A stretch of 64,000 nucleotides of DNA from Mycolicibacter virginiensis (GCF_022374935.2 NZ_CP092430.2:1054001-1118000), one strand, 5' to 3'; shown: positions 25,783-33,638, counted from the first letter of the stretch. Notes: generated by a model not told the origin, from the letters alone. Numbers and translations are program-made.

Positions 25783-25876
25783 AAATCCCCCGTACGGACT
25801 CCACAGCGGCTATTACGGTTCGCCGTAGGCGGCGTGGCGCCGCTTCGCAGTGCATCCGTACGGAAGGGGATTTGCG
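25783..25876 (+). promoter_or_regulatory. Structured mscL leader: three-way junction that buries the ribosome binding site
   Basis: Stem P1 pairs 25783-25798 with 25855-25873: 16 perfect pairs with one 3-nt bulge (GAA, 25863-25865). A mismatched extension pairs 25802-25808 with 25846-25852. Inside are two perfect hairpins: P2 TACGG-TTCG-CCGTA (25814-25827, UUCG tetraloop) and P3 GCGGCG-TGG-CGCCGC (25829-25843). The mscL Shine-Dalgarno GGGGA (25866-25870) lies in the P1 3' strand, and GTG follows at 25877. Alternatively, the two CCGTACGG copies are a pair of protein-binding sites. Confidence 0.7.
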
Positions 25877-26308
25877 GTGCTCAAGGGGTTCAAGAATTTC
25901 CTGATGCGCGATGACGTCATCACGGTGGCCATCGGTCTGGTGGTGGCGCTGGCGTTTTCCAACCTGGTCAAGGCCTTCACCGACAGCGTGATCAACCCGC
26001 TGGTCTCGGCCGCGCAGCCCGACACGTCCGGGCTGGGGCTGGGTTACCAATTGGGAGCCGAAGGCAACGAGGCGACGTTCATCGACCTCGGCGCATTCAT
26101 CTCCGCGATCATCTACTTCATCGTGTTCATGGCCACGATCTACTTCCTGATCGTGTTGCCCTACAAGCACATCCAGAAGCGCCGCGGGAACACCGTGTTC
26201 GGCGACCCGGCACCGACCAAGACCTGCCCGGAGTGCAAGTCCGAAATCGCCGCCGACGCCAACAAGTGCAAGTTCTGCGCCAGCGTGCAGCCCGCCACCG
26301 CCGCATAG
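25877..26308 (+). CDS. mscL: Large-conductance mechanosensitive channel MscL with C-terminal zinc ribbon
   Basis: 143 residues from GTG 25877 with AAGGGGA 7-8 nt upstream; an in-frame GTG at 25850 lies inside the leader stem and is less likely. The N-terminus M-L-K-G-F-K-N-F-L-M-R and TM1 (about 15-37), TM2 (about 72-95) and L-P-Y-K-H-I-Q after TM2 are MscL-like. Instead of the usual C-terminal helical bundle the protein ends in a zinc ribbon, C117-P-E-C120 and C131-K-F-C134. The channel releases solutes on hypo-osmotic shock. The ribbon is unusual and may gate, tether or sense metal or redox state. Confidence 0.85.
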   Translation: MLKGFKNFLMRDDVITVAIGLVVALAFSNLVKAFTDSVINPLVSAAQPDTSGLGLGYQLGAEGNEATFIDLGAFISAIIYFIVFMATIYFLIVLPYKHIQKRRGNTVFGDPAPTKTCPECKSEIAADANKCKFCASVQPATAA

Positions 26309-26313
26309 CGGTT

Positions 26314-26964
26314 TCAGCGCAGGGTCAGGGTGACGGCCTGACCGAGCGTGGCGCCGGCCACCGCCACCGCAGCGGTGGCCGGCAACGCCACCAGGACCAC
26401 CCGGTCGTCGTGATTGTGCTTGTCGGACACCAGCACCACGATCCCGCCGCTGGCCAGCACCCGGGCGGCACCCGGCGGGCCGGCGACGTCCTCGGTGGCT
26501 GCCGTCACGACGTCGACCACGTCGCCGGGGCGCACCAGATCGATCAGTGCGGCATCGGCCGGATGCACGCCCACGATGCGGGCGTCGGGTCCGGCGGCGG
26601 CCTCGGTGAGCCGGCGGCCCAGCACACGGACATCGGTGAGTATCTCGCCGCGGCGGGCCGGAGCCGCCAGCGTGGACTGCAGCACCGCGGCCATATCAGT
26701 GGTAGCGCCGTCGGGAACTGTTTGAGCCGAACGGCTTTCGAGGGAAACATCGTCGAGAGTCAGCGTTGAGCCGGGCGCGATGTCGCGACTTGCCACCACG
26801 ACGTCGAGCCGGTCGCCTTGCGGGTTGGAGCGCAGCGCCGTGACGCCGGCCAACACGACGAGGGCTCCCGCGGTCACGCGCCGCGCCCGTACGGTGCGAG
26901 TCCAGTCCGGGCGCAGTGCCAGTGAGATCCGGCTGATCAGTGTGGGGTTGAGCGAGTCGCCCAT
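26314..26964 (-). CDS. SAF-domain protein, CpaB/RcpC-like (Rv0990c-like)
   Basis: 216 residues. One membrane helix at about 28-45 follows a basic N-terminus. The SAF domain starts near V-V-V-A-S-R-D-I-A-P-G-S-T-L-T-L-D-D-V and contains G-E-I-L-T-D-V-R-V; a second half with L-V-R-P-G-D-V-V-D-V-V resembles the CpaB/RcpC Flp-pilus assembly family. In M. tuberculosis the equivalent Rv0990c is downstream of and co-regulated with Rv0991c (ruc). Here it lies 65 nt downstream of ruc on the same strand, so the CIRCE-type operator may control both. Confidence 0.82.
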   Translation of the reverse strand: MGDSLNPTLISRISLALRPDWTRTVRARRVTAGALVVLAGVTALRSNPQGDRLDVVVASRDIAPGSTLTLDDVSLESRSAQTVPDGATTDMAAVLQSTLAAPARRGEILTDVRVLGRRLTEAAAGPDARIVGVHPADAALIDLVRPGDVVDVVTAATEDVAGPPGAARVLASGGIVVLVSDKHNHDDRVVLVALPATAAVAVAGATLGQAVTLTLR

Positions 26965-27029
26965 GGCGTCACGCTAAGCGGCCGGCGCGCCGCGGTTCGT
27001 CGGCCCGGGGCCGGGCTGTGGATAACGAA

Positions 27030-27398
27030 CTACGCCGAGGTGGTCGCCGGTGCCGACGACGTGGTGCTGGACTTGGCGCTGTCGCTGGACTTAGTGCCGC
27101 TGTCGGCCGATTTGGTGCCGCTGTCGCCCGAGCTGCTGCCCGAGTCACCCGACGTCGAAGAGCTGGCAGAGCTGCTGCCATTGCTGGAACCGTTGGACGT
27201 TGACTTCCCAGACTTGCCCGCTTCGCGGCTGTCGTTGCGGTAAAAACCACTGCCCTTGAAGACCACGCCGACCTTGCCGAAGATCTTGCGCAGTCGGCCG
27301 TTGCAGTCCTCGCAAGTGGTCAGCGCATCGTCGGTGAAGGCCTGGACCACGTCGAAGCGGTTGCTGCACTCGGTGCAGGCGTAGCTGTAGGTGGGCAC
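27030..27398 (-). CDS. ruc: Redox-regulated chaperone Ruc (FmdB-type zinc ribbon)
   Basis: 122 residues, GTG start with GGAGG 5 nt upstream. Residues 1-40 are an FmdB zinc ribbon with C8-x-x-C11 and C29-x-x-C32. Residues about 62-122 are a Ser/Gly/Thr-rich, presumably disordered tail with repeated S-G-T-K and D-S-G units. The M. tuberculosis homologue Rv0991c was reported as a redox-regulated chaperone (Ruc) under HrcA control. A CIRCE-like element lies 29 nt upstream of the start (27427-27453), matching that regulation. Confidence 0.9.
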   Translation of the reverse strand: MPTYSYACTECSNRFDVVQAFTDDALTTCEDCNGRLRKIFGKVGVVFKGSGFYRNDSREAGKSGKSTSNGSSNGSSSASSSTSGDSGSSSGDSGTKSADSGTKSSDSAKSSTTSSAPATTSA

Positions 27399-27426
27399 GT
27401 GAACCTCCGTGGATCGAACAATCGGC

Positions 27427-27453
27427 TTAGCACTCTACCGTGCTAAGTGCTAG
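27427..27453. promoter_or_regulatory. CIRCE element (HrcA operator) upstream of ruc
   Basis: TTAGCACTC (27427-27435), 9-nt spacer, AAGTGCTAG (27445-27453). The left half is a perfect CIRCE half-site and the right half matches GAGTGCTAA in 7 of 9 positions; the spacer length is exact. It lies between the 5-FTHF cyclo-ligase stop and the ruc start, where it would repress ruc transcription at normal temperature. Confidence 0.9.
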
Positions 27454-27487
27454 AACCACTATGTGGCCTTCCTCATTCCAGGGCCAC

Positions 27488-28084
27488 TCAGCCCAGTGCC
27501 ACCAGACCGAGCCCGGGCGTCACAGCATGCGTCATCGGCACGTCGTGGGCCTCCGCGGGCAGCTCGTCGAGAAGCTCGGCATCGCGAACCACCGCTACCA
27601 GCGGAATCTGCGGCCTGCGCCACTGCAGCGAGCGGTCGTAGAAACCGGCGCCGCGCCCCAGCCGCGCGCCCCTGCGGTCGACGGCCACGGCCGGCACCAC
27701 GATCAGGTCCGCCTCGGCCAGCGCGTCGGCGGTCAGCCACGGTTGCGGTGGTTCGAGCAGGCCGAACCGGGCGGTGGTGAGGCTTTCGGGCCGGTACTCG
27801 CCCCACAGCAGCGCCATCGGGGTGCCGTCGTGCTCGGTGCGCACCACCGGCAACAGGACGCGCGCGCCGCGACGGGCCAGGCCAGTGAGCATCGCGGTCG
27901 AGCCCGGCTCGCTGCCCACCGGCACATAAGCGCAGACCGTGGTGGCGTCGCCCGCGGCTCGCGCCAGGTGCTCGGCCAGCGCTGCGGCCTCGGCATCGTG
28001 CACATCGGGGGGTACCGCGCGTCGGTCGGCGAGCAGCCGCGCCCGCAACGCGGACTTGGCGGCCACCACCGCGTCGTCGGTCAC
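27488..28084 (-). CDS. 5-formyltetrahydrofolate cyclo-ligase
   Basis: 198 residues from GTG 28084. Family marks: K-S-A-L-R-A-R-L-L-A-D-R-R at the N-terminus, V-P-A-V-A-V-D-R-R-G-A-R-L-G-R-G-A-G-F-Y-D-R (ATP/folate-binding G-R-G-x-G-x-Y-D) at about residues 132-153. It converts 5-formyl-THF to 5,10-methenyl-THF with ATP. Position matches Rv0992c. The open frame extends far upstream through galU antisense and is not coding. Start is uncertain because no clear ribosome binding site is seen. It is divergent from galU. Confidence 0.9.
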   Translation of the reverse strand: MTDDAVVAAKSALRARLLADRRAVPPDVHDAEAAALAEHLARAAGDATTVCAYVPVGSEPGSTAMLTGLARRGARVLLPVVRTEHDGTPMALLWGEYRPESLTTARFGLLEPPQPWLTADALAEADLIVVPAVAVDRRGARLGRGAGFYDRSLQWRRPQIPLVAVVRDAELLDELPAEAHDVPMTHAVTPGLGLVALG

Positions 28085-28160
28085 GGCAACCAGACTGTCA
28101 GCAACGGCTCGCCCACCGCCAGCCGAAGAGGTGAAGCGGATTGCGGTTATCGTGTGAGCA

Positions 28161-29072
28161 ATGCCCACGCCGAAGGTCCCGATTCCGCGCACCGCCATTG
28201 TGCCCGCGGCAGGTTTGGGCACCCGTTTTCTGCCCGCGACCAAGACCGTGCCCAAAGAGCTGCTGCCGGTCGTTGACACCCCGGGCATCGAGCTCGTCGC
28301 CGCCGAGGCGGCCGAAGCCGGTGCCGAGCGGTTGGTGATCATCACCTCCGAGGGCAAGGACGGCGTGGTCGCGCACTTCGTCGAAGACTTGGTGCTCGAA
28401 GGCACGCTCGAGGCTCGCGGCAAGAAGGCGATGCTGGCCAAGGTGCGCCGCGCCCCGCAGTTGATCAAGGTCGAGTCGGTGGTGCAGGCCGAGCCGCTGG
28501 GCTTGGGGCACGCCATCAGCTGCGTCGAGCCCACCTTGTCCGACGACGAAGATGCCGTCGCGGTCCTGCTGCCCGACGACCTGGTGCTGCCCACCGGAGT
28601 GCTGGAGACCATGTCAAAGGTGCGTGCTCGCCGGGGCGGCACCGTGCTGTGCGCGATCGAGGTCAGCCCGGAGGAGGTCAGCGCCTACGGCGTCTTCGAC
28701 GTCGAGCCGCTGCCCGATGGTGACAACCCGGACGTGATGCGGGTCAAGGGGATGGTCGAGAAGCCCAAGACCCAAGACGCACCGTCGACGTATGCCGCGG
28801 CGGGCCGCTACGTGCTGGACCGGGCCGTGTTCGACGCGTTGCGGCGAATCGACCGCGGAGCAGGCGGCGAGGTGCAGCTCACCGACGCGATCGCGCTGAT
28901 GATCGCCGAAGGCCATCCCGTACACGTCGTTGTGCACCGGGGGTCGCGACACGACCTGGGAAATCCGGGCGGCTACCTCAAAGCTGCGGTTGACTTTGCC
29001 TTGGACCGCGATGACTACGGTCCGGATCTGCGCCGGTGGTTGGTGGCGCGGCTGGGCTTGGCGGAGAACTGA
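28161..29072 (+). CDS. galU: UTP-glucose-1-phosphate uridylyltransferase
   Basis: 303 residues. Nucleotidyltransferase signature V-P-A-A-G-L-G-T-R-F-L-P-A-T-K-T-V-P-K-E near residues 12-31, then E-G-K-D-G-V-V-A-H-F and the V-E-K-P loop in M-V-E-K-P-K-T. It makes UDP-glucose for cell-envelope glycans, trehalose and glycogen-type polymers. Position matches Rv0993. It is followed by moeA/glp on the same strand after a 50-nt gap. Confidence 0.95.
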   Translation: MPTPKVPIPRTAIVPAAGLGTRFLPATKTVPKELLPVVDTPGIELVAAEAAEAGAERLVIITSEGKDGVVAHFVEDLVLEGTLEARGKKAMLAKVRRAPQLIKVESVVQAEPLGLGHAISCVEPTLSDDEDAVAVLLPDDLVLPTGVLETMSKVRARRGGTVLCAIEVSPEEVSAYGVFDVEPLPDGDNPDVMRVKGMVEKPKTQDAPSTYAAAGRYVLDRAVFDALRRIDRGAGGEVQLTDAIALMIAEGHPVHVVVHRGSRHDLGNPGGYLKAAVDFALDRDDYGPDLRRWLVARLGLAEN

Positions 29073-29122
29073 GCTGACGTCTGCCCGAATTGGACCTCGG
29101 CTGCAACGGAGAAAGGCACACC

Positions 29123-30400
29123 GTGCGTTCGGTTGAGGAGCAGCAGGCCCGGGTTTCGGCTGCCGCCGTGGCGCCCCGCCCGGTCCGGGTGGCGATCGCC
29201 GAGGCGCAGGGCTTGATGTGCGCTGAAGAAGTGGTCGCCGAGCGGCCGATGCCGGCATTCGATCAGGCTGCCATCGACGGTTACGCGGTGCGCAGTGTCG
29301 ACGTCCTGGGCGCCGACGCGATCGGCGACAGCTCCGATGGCGCCGGGCGCGATGATGCCTCCAACACCGTGGTCACTTTGCCGGTACTGGGCGTCATCGA
29401 AGCGGGCGCGCGCACTCCCACCCGGCTGCAACCCAAGCTGGCCACCCGGATCCAGACCGGGGCGCCCATGCCCACCCTGGCCGACGCGGTGCTTCCGCTG
29501 CGCTGGACCGACGGTGGGACCTCCCGTGTGCGGGTGCTGCGGGGCGTGCGCCCGGGCGACTATGTGCGCCGGGTCGGCGACGACGTGCAGCCCGGCGATG
29601 TCGCGGTGCGCGCCGGCACGGTGGTCGGGGCGGCCCAGGTGGGGCTGCTGGCCGCCGTCGGCCGCGATCGCGTGCTGGTCCACCCGCGCCCCCGCCTGTC
29701 GGTCATGGCGGTGGGCGGCGAACTGGTCGACGTCAATCGCACACCCGGCAATGGGCAGGTCTACGACGTGGACTCCTACGCGCTGGCCGCGGCCGGTCGC
29801 GACGCGGGCGCGGAGGTCAACCGGGTCGGCATCGTCAGCAATGACCCCAAGAAGCTGCGCGAGACGGTCGAGGGACAACTCAATCGTGCCGAGGTGGTGG
29901 TGATCGCCGGCGGCGTCGGGGGTGCCGCGGCCGATGAGGTGCGCGCGGTGCTGGCCGATCTCGGCGACATGGAGGTCGCCCGGATCGCGATGCACCCCGG
30001 TTCGGTGCAGGGATTCGGCCAGCTTGGCCCCGAAGGGGTGCCGACGTTCCTGTTGCCCACCAACCCGGTGAGCGCGCTGGTGGTGTTCGAGGTGATGATC
30101 CGCCCGCTGATCCGGCTGTCGCTGGGCAAGCGTGAGCCGATGCGCCGGATGGTGCAGGCCCGCACCCTCGGGCCGATCGCTTCGATGCCCGGCCGCAAGG
30201 GGTTCTTGCGCGGCCAGCTGATGCGTGACGAGGACACCGGCGAGTATCTGGTGCAGGTGCTCGGGGCCTCTGGCGGCACCGCGTCACATCTGTTGGCCAC
30301 GTTGGCCGAGGCCAACTGTCTGGTGGTGGTTCCCGAGGAGGTCGAGCAGATCGCGGCCGGCGAGTTGGTGGACGTCGCGTTCCTGGCTCAGCGGGGCTGA
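29123..30400 (+). CDS. moeA: MoeA/gephyrin-like protein (Glp-type)
   Basis: 425 residues from GTG 29123, with GGAGAAAGG 7-15 nt upstream. MoeA domains: P-A-F-D-Q-A-A-I-D-G-Y-A-V near residue 55, the MoCF segment V-M-A-V-G-G-E-L-V-D with G-G-V-G-G-A-A-A-D-E-V, and the C-terminal barrel. The gene is three places upstream of glpR. In Corynebacterium the protein at this location (Glp) binds FtsZ and the membrane receptor GlpR in division; the canonical catalytic G-G-x-S-x-G motif reads G-G-V-G-G-A here, so Mo insertase activity is doubtful. Both roles should be kept in mind. Confidence 0.9.
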   Translation: MRSVEEQQARVSAAAVAPRPVRVAIAEAQGLMCAEEVVAERPMPAFDQAAIDGYAVRSVDVLGADAIGDSSDGAGRDDASNTVVTLPVLGVIEAGARTPTRLQPKLATRIQTGAPMPTLADAVLPLRWTDGGTSRVRVLRGVRPGDYVRRVGDDVQPGDVAVRAGTVVGAAQVGLLAAVGRDRVLVHPRPRLSVMAVGGELVDVNRTPGNGQVYDVDSYALAAAGRDAGAEVNRVGIVSNDPKKLRETVEGQLNRAEVVVIAGGVGGAAADEVRAVLADLGDMEVARIAMHPGSVQGFGQLGPEGVPTFLLPTNPVSALVVFEVMIRPLIRLSLGKREPMRRMVQARTLGPIASMPGRKGFLRGQLMRDEDTGEYLVQVLGASGGTASHLLATLAEANCLVVVPEEVEQIAAGELVDVAFLAQRG

Positions 30401-30410
30401 GCCCGAGTCC

Positions 30411-31073
30411 ATGTTGGTCAATCTGTGGCCGTTCAAAGCCGTCGAGCATCCCGGCTGGCCGAGTGTGCTTGGGCCCCTGCGGGTGCCGGCGGGCGTGATC
30501 CGGCTGCGGCCGGTGCGGATGCGTGATGGCGTGGCGTGGAGCCGGATTCGGCTGGCCGACCGCGCCTACCTAGAGCAGTGGGAACCCAGCGTGGAGGTGG
30601 ACTGGGTGACCCGGCACGGTAGCGCCTCCTGGCCGCCGCTGTGTTCGAGTCTGCGCACCGAGGCCCGCTATGGGCGGATGCTGCCGTACGTGATCGAGCT
30701 CGACGGCCGATTCTGCGGCCAGCTGACGGTGGGCAACATCGCCCACGGAGCGCTGCGCTCGGCCTGGATCGGGTATTGGGTGTCCAGCGCGGTGGCCGGC
30801 GGGGGAGTGGCCACTGGGGCGGTGGCACTCGGGCTCGACCATTGCTTCGGGCCGGTACGGCTGCACCGGGTGGAGGCCACCGTCCGGCCGGAGAACGCGG
30901 CCAGCCGGGCGGTGTTGGCCAAGGTCGGTTTCCGTCAGGAGGGGCTGCTGCAGCGCTACCTCGATGTCGACGGAGCGTGGCGCGACCACCTGCTGGTGGC
31001 GATGACGATGGAGGAGGTCGCCGGGTCGGTGACCTCGGCGCTGATTCAGTCCGGCCGGGCTGCGCGGGTCTGA
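30411..31073 (+). CDS. rimJ: RimJ-type N-acetyltransferase (GNAT)
   Basis: 220 residues, starting 10 nt after the moeA/glp stop. GNAT fold with I-R-L-R-P-V-R-M-R-D near residue 30, Q-L-T-V-G-N-I and I-G-Y-W-V-S motifs, and the acetyl-CoA loop area G-V-A-T-G-A-V-A-L, followed by R-V-E-A-T-V-R-P-E-N-A-A-S-R-A-V-L. RimJ/RimL-type enzymes acetylate N-termini, classically ribosomal protein S5. Here it is located between glp and glpR, as in other mycobacteria (Rv0995). Confidence 0.9.
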   Translation: MLVNLWPFKAVEHPGWPSVLGPLRVPAGVIRLRPVRMRDGVAWSRIRLADRAYLEQWEPSVEVDWVTRHGSASWPPLCSSLRTEARYGRMLPYVIELDGRFCGQLTVGNIAHGALRSAWIGYWVSSAVAGGGVATGAVALGLDHCFGPVRLHRVEATVRPENAASRAVLAKVGFRQEGLLQRYLDVDGAWRDHLLVAMTMEEVAGSVTSALIQSGRAARV

Positions 31074-31131
31074 CGATATTCGGCCGAGCTGTTACCCGTG
31101 TGGTAGTTGTGACTGACGAGGTCAGCGAGTA

Positions 31132-31149
31132 AATTACAACTGTGTAATT
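31132..31149. promoter_or_regulatory. Perfect palindrome upstream of glpR
   Basis: AATTACAACTGTGTAATT: 7-bp arms with a 4-nt spacer, in an AT-rich island inside GC-rich DNA, 71 nt before the glpR start. This is a good candidate operator for a dimeric regulator; the regulator is unknown. Confidence 0.6.
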
Positions 31150-31219
31150 GGTTCGGCGCGTCGTCCGAGGTCGTGTGGCTCTCACACCTAGCCTTGGCTC
31201 GGAAAGGAGCAGGCCAACC

Positions 31220-32353
31220 ATGCCCAGCATCCCGCAATCATTGCTCTGGATCTCACTGGTCGTTCTCTGGCTGTTCGTACTGGTGCCGATGCTGGTCAGC
31301 AAGCGTGACGCGGTCCGTCGTACCAGCGACGTGGCCTTGGCGACCCGGGTATTGACCAGTGGGTCCAGCGCCCGGCTGCTCAAGCGCGGCGGCCCGGCCA
31401 CCGGACACCGCAGCGACCCCGACTGGCAGCACAGCGTCGACGACATCGACGAGGTCGACGACATCGATGACGTCGACGAGGTCGAGGGTGAACCCGCCGA
31501 GGGTGGCTCGCGGGTGTTCGTCGCCGCGGCCGCGGTGTTCGTCGCCGCGTCGGAGCCGCAGGTCGGTGAGCAGGCCGAACTCGACTACTTGGACGTCGAC
31601 GTTGTCGCCGACGACTCCGACGAACTGCCGCTGTCGGACGCGGGTCTGGCGGCCGAGGTTGAGGCGCAGGCGCGCGCCGACGCCGAAGCTCAGGCCGCCG
31701 CTGAGGCGGAGGCTCGCGCTGCGGAGGAGGCCGCCATGGCGGCCGAGGCCCTGGCGGCCAAGGCGGAAGCCGAAGCCGACGAGGAAGCCGACGAGGAGCC
31801 CGCTGCCGAGGGCGAGACCGAAGCCGATGGCTACGAGTACGAATACGTCGAGGACAGCTCCGGGCTGGAGCCTGCGGCGGAGTCCACCCGGGCGGGCGCA
31901 GCCGGTCTGTCGGCCCGCGGTCGTCGGCCCCGTATCGACACGGCTGCGGCGGTCAGTGCGCGCAAGTACGAGTTCCGCAAGCGGGTGTTGATGTCGCTCG
32001 CGGTCGTCCTGGTGCTCTCGGCGCTCACCGCCTTCACCGTGGCGCCCACCGCGTGGTGGATCTGTGGCGGCGCCGCGGGCGCGACGGTGCTCTATCTGGC
32101 CTACCTGCGCCGTCAGACCCGTATCGAGCAGCAGGTGCGGGCTCGCCGGGCGCGCCGCGCCGAGCGGCCGCGTATGCAACGCGAGAGCGTCCACACCGAC
32201 GCGTTCGAGGTGGTGCCGTCACGGTTGCGCCGCCCGGGGGTTGCGGTGCTGGAGATCGACGACGAGGACCCCGTGTTCGAGCACCTGGAGTACACATCCA
32301 GTGCCGACCGGTACGGATGGCGCGGCGACCTGGCGCGCGCGTCCGGTCAATAG
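31220..32353 (+). CDS. glpR: Divisome membrane protein GlpR/SepX-like
   Basis: 377 residues from ATG 31220, with GGAAAGGAG 10-19 nt upstream. One N-terminal membrane helix (about 5-25), a long acidic Ala/Glu-rich region (about 70-230, dominated by E-A-E-A-R-A and D-E-E-A-D-E-E repeats), then two helices (about 256-275 and 277-295) and a basic C-terminus. This layout and the position after glp and rimJ fit GlpR of Corynebacterium and SepX of Streptomyces, which act in Z-ring-associated division. M. tuberculosis counterpart is Rv0996. Assignment is by topology and synteny. Confidence 0.82.
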   Translation: MPSIPQSLLWISLVVLWLFVLVPMLVSKRDAVRRTSDVALATRVLTSGSSARLLKRGGPATGHRSDPDWQHSVDDIDEVDDIDDVDEVEGEPAEGGSRVFVAAAAVFVAASEPQVGEQAELDYLDVDVVADDSDELPLSDAGLAAEVEAQARADAEAQAAAEAEARAAEEAAMAAEALAAKAEAEADEEADEEPAAEGETEADGYEYEYVEDSSGLEPAAESTRAGAAGLSARGRRPRIDTAAAVSARKYEFRKRVLMSLAVVLVLSALTAFTVAPTAWWICGGAAGATVLYLAYLRRQTRIEQQVRARRARRAERPRMQRESVHTDAFEVVPSRLRRPGVAVLEIDDEDPVFEHLEYTSSADRYGWRGDLARASGQ

Positions 32354-32402
32354 GTCTCGGTTTCAGGGCACGGGCTAGGGGCTGGTAATCTCCTAGCGGT
32401 CA

Positions 32403-32475
32403 GGGGCTATAGCGCAGTTGGTAGCGCGTCTCGTTCGCATCGAGAAGGTCAGGGGTTCGATTCCCCTTAGCTCCA
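32403..32475 (+). tRNA. tRNA-Ala (anticodon CGC)
   Basis: 73 nt folding as a full cloverleaf: acceptor GGGGCTA/TAGCTCC, anticodon stem TCTCG/CGAGA around loop TTCGCAT (anticodon CGC, codon GCG), T-loop GGGG-TTCGATT-CCCC. The G3:U70 wobble pair that identifies tRNA-Ala is present. CCA is not encoded. It marks the border of the accessory region to its right. Confidence 0.96.
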
Positions 32476-32508
32476 CAGAGTTTGTGAAGATCAGGTCGTC
32501 GCGCCCGG

Positions 32509-33585
32509 TCAGTTCAGCCGATCGGCCTTGCGCACATGTTGATCCGCCAACATCGCCGCGATTTCGAACAGTCGTAGCCGGCTCTGGGGGCGAAGCCCAT
32601 TCTGCGTGTCGATAATGCCGCCTTGGGCAAGGTGCGAGTCGTACGGCATGTACTCGGCATGGATCTCGGCCTCGGTGAACAGATCGGTGAGGTAGCGTCG
32701 CGCGTTCGGACTGGCGTGGTTACGGCTGTTGTTGAGGATGACCATCGAACGCGCCAACAGATCGTCGTAGTCCATTGCGCGCAGCAGATCGATGGAACGG
32801 GCGACCGGCAGGGCGGTATCGCCGGTAAGTCCGGACACAAAGATCAGCGCGTCGCAGGTATTGAATACCGCCTTCATCACCGGATGCTCCAGATTGTCCG
32901 ACGTGTCGATCAGGACGACCTGGTGAGTGCGGCGAAGGCGGGCCACCGCTTCGTTCAGCATCGACGGAAAGAGCGGACGCGGCTGGTCCGACGTTCGATT
33001 GCCCGACAGCACATCCAAACCGATGTTGTTGTGGCCCAGGTGTTCTCGGATATCGGTGTAACCCCGAACGTCGATCTTGGTGATGATCTCGGTGTAGCCG
33101 TCAGGTGAGCGTGTGTCGATCCGGTCGGCCAACGTCCCGAAGCCTGGTGTGGCGTCGATCGCCACGACGTTGTCGGATCGACATTCCCGGAATATGCCGC
33201 CGATACAGGTGGTCATCGTGGTCTTCCCGACGCCGCCTTTACCGGATACCACGCCGATCACCAAGTTTTTGTGCATCCGCTGACCGATCTGGTCGCGGAG
33301 TGCACGGAAATGCTGTTCAAGCGGTGATTCCCCGGCGTTGATGCCGTGGAACGAGGCGGCATAAACCAGCCGGCGCCAGCCGGAGGCCGGTACGGCTTTC
33401 CGCGGCCCGGGCAGATCCGGCATATGCAGGATTTCGGAGATCGGGTAATAGCGACGGGGACGGCGGCCCGCCTCGTTTCCGATCCGGTGCGCACCTGCTC
33501 GATTCGGACGCCGATGCGAACCCCGTTCCGTGCCGGCAGCGCCCCAATCGGGCAACTGCGGTGACGGTCGGTGCAGGTCGGTCAC
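32509..33585 (-). CDS. EspI-like MinD/ParA-family ATPase
   Basis: 358 residues, GTG start. A basic N-terminal region (1-70) precedes G70-W-R-R-L-V-Y and I-N-A-G-E-S-P-L-E, a segment shared with EspI of ESX-1. The ATPase domain has a deviant Walker A S-G-K-G-G-V-G-K-T-T at 114-123, then V-V-A-I-D-A-T-P-G-F-G-T-L-A-D-R and V-V-L-I-D-T-S-D-N. EspI-like ATPases are associated with type VII secretion and one can down-regulate ESX-1 when ATP is low. No esx core genes are nearby, so this is an orphan. It is next to tRNA-Ala. Confidence 0.85.
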   Translation of the reverse strand: MTDLHRPSPQLPDWGAAGTERGSHRRPNRAGAHRIGNEAGRRPRRYYPISEILHMPDLPGPRKAVPASGWRRLVYAASFHGINAGESPLEQHFRALRDQIGQRMHKNLVIGVVSGKGGVGKTTMTTCIGGIFRECRSDNVVAIDATPGFGTLADRIDTRSPDGYTEIITKIDVRGYTDIREHLGHNNIGLDVLSGNRTSDQPRPLFPSMLNEAVARLRRTHQVVLIDTSDNLEHPVMKAVFNTCDALIFVSGLTGDTALPVARSIDLLRAMDYDDLLARSMVILNNSRNHASPNARRYLTDLFTEAEIHAEYMPYDSHLAQGGIIDTQNGLRPQSRLRLFEIAAMLADQHVRKADRLN

Positions 33586-33638
33586 GCAGCATTAGTAGCA
33601 CGGGTGGTCAAGCGCTTATCACCAATCTTGGTCAGCAC

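Noticed and set aside
25850..25876. Earlier GTG start for MscL
   Set aside because: It would lie in the leader stem and precede the conserved M-L-K-G-F start; GTG 25877 has the ribosome binding site.
32403..32475. Attachment site of an integrated element at tRNA-Ala
   Set aside because: No integrase gene and no duplicated tRNA end was seen nearby; kept only as a possibility.
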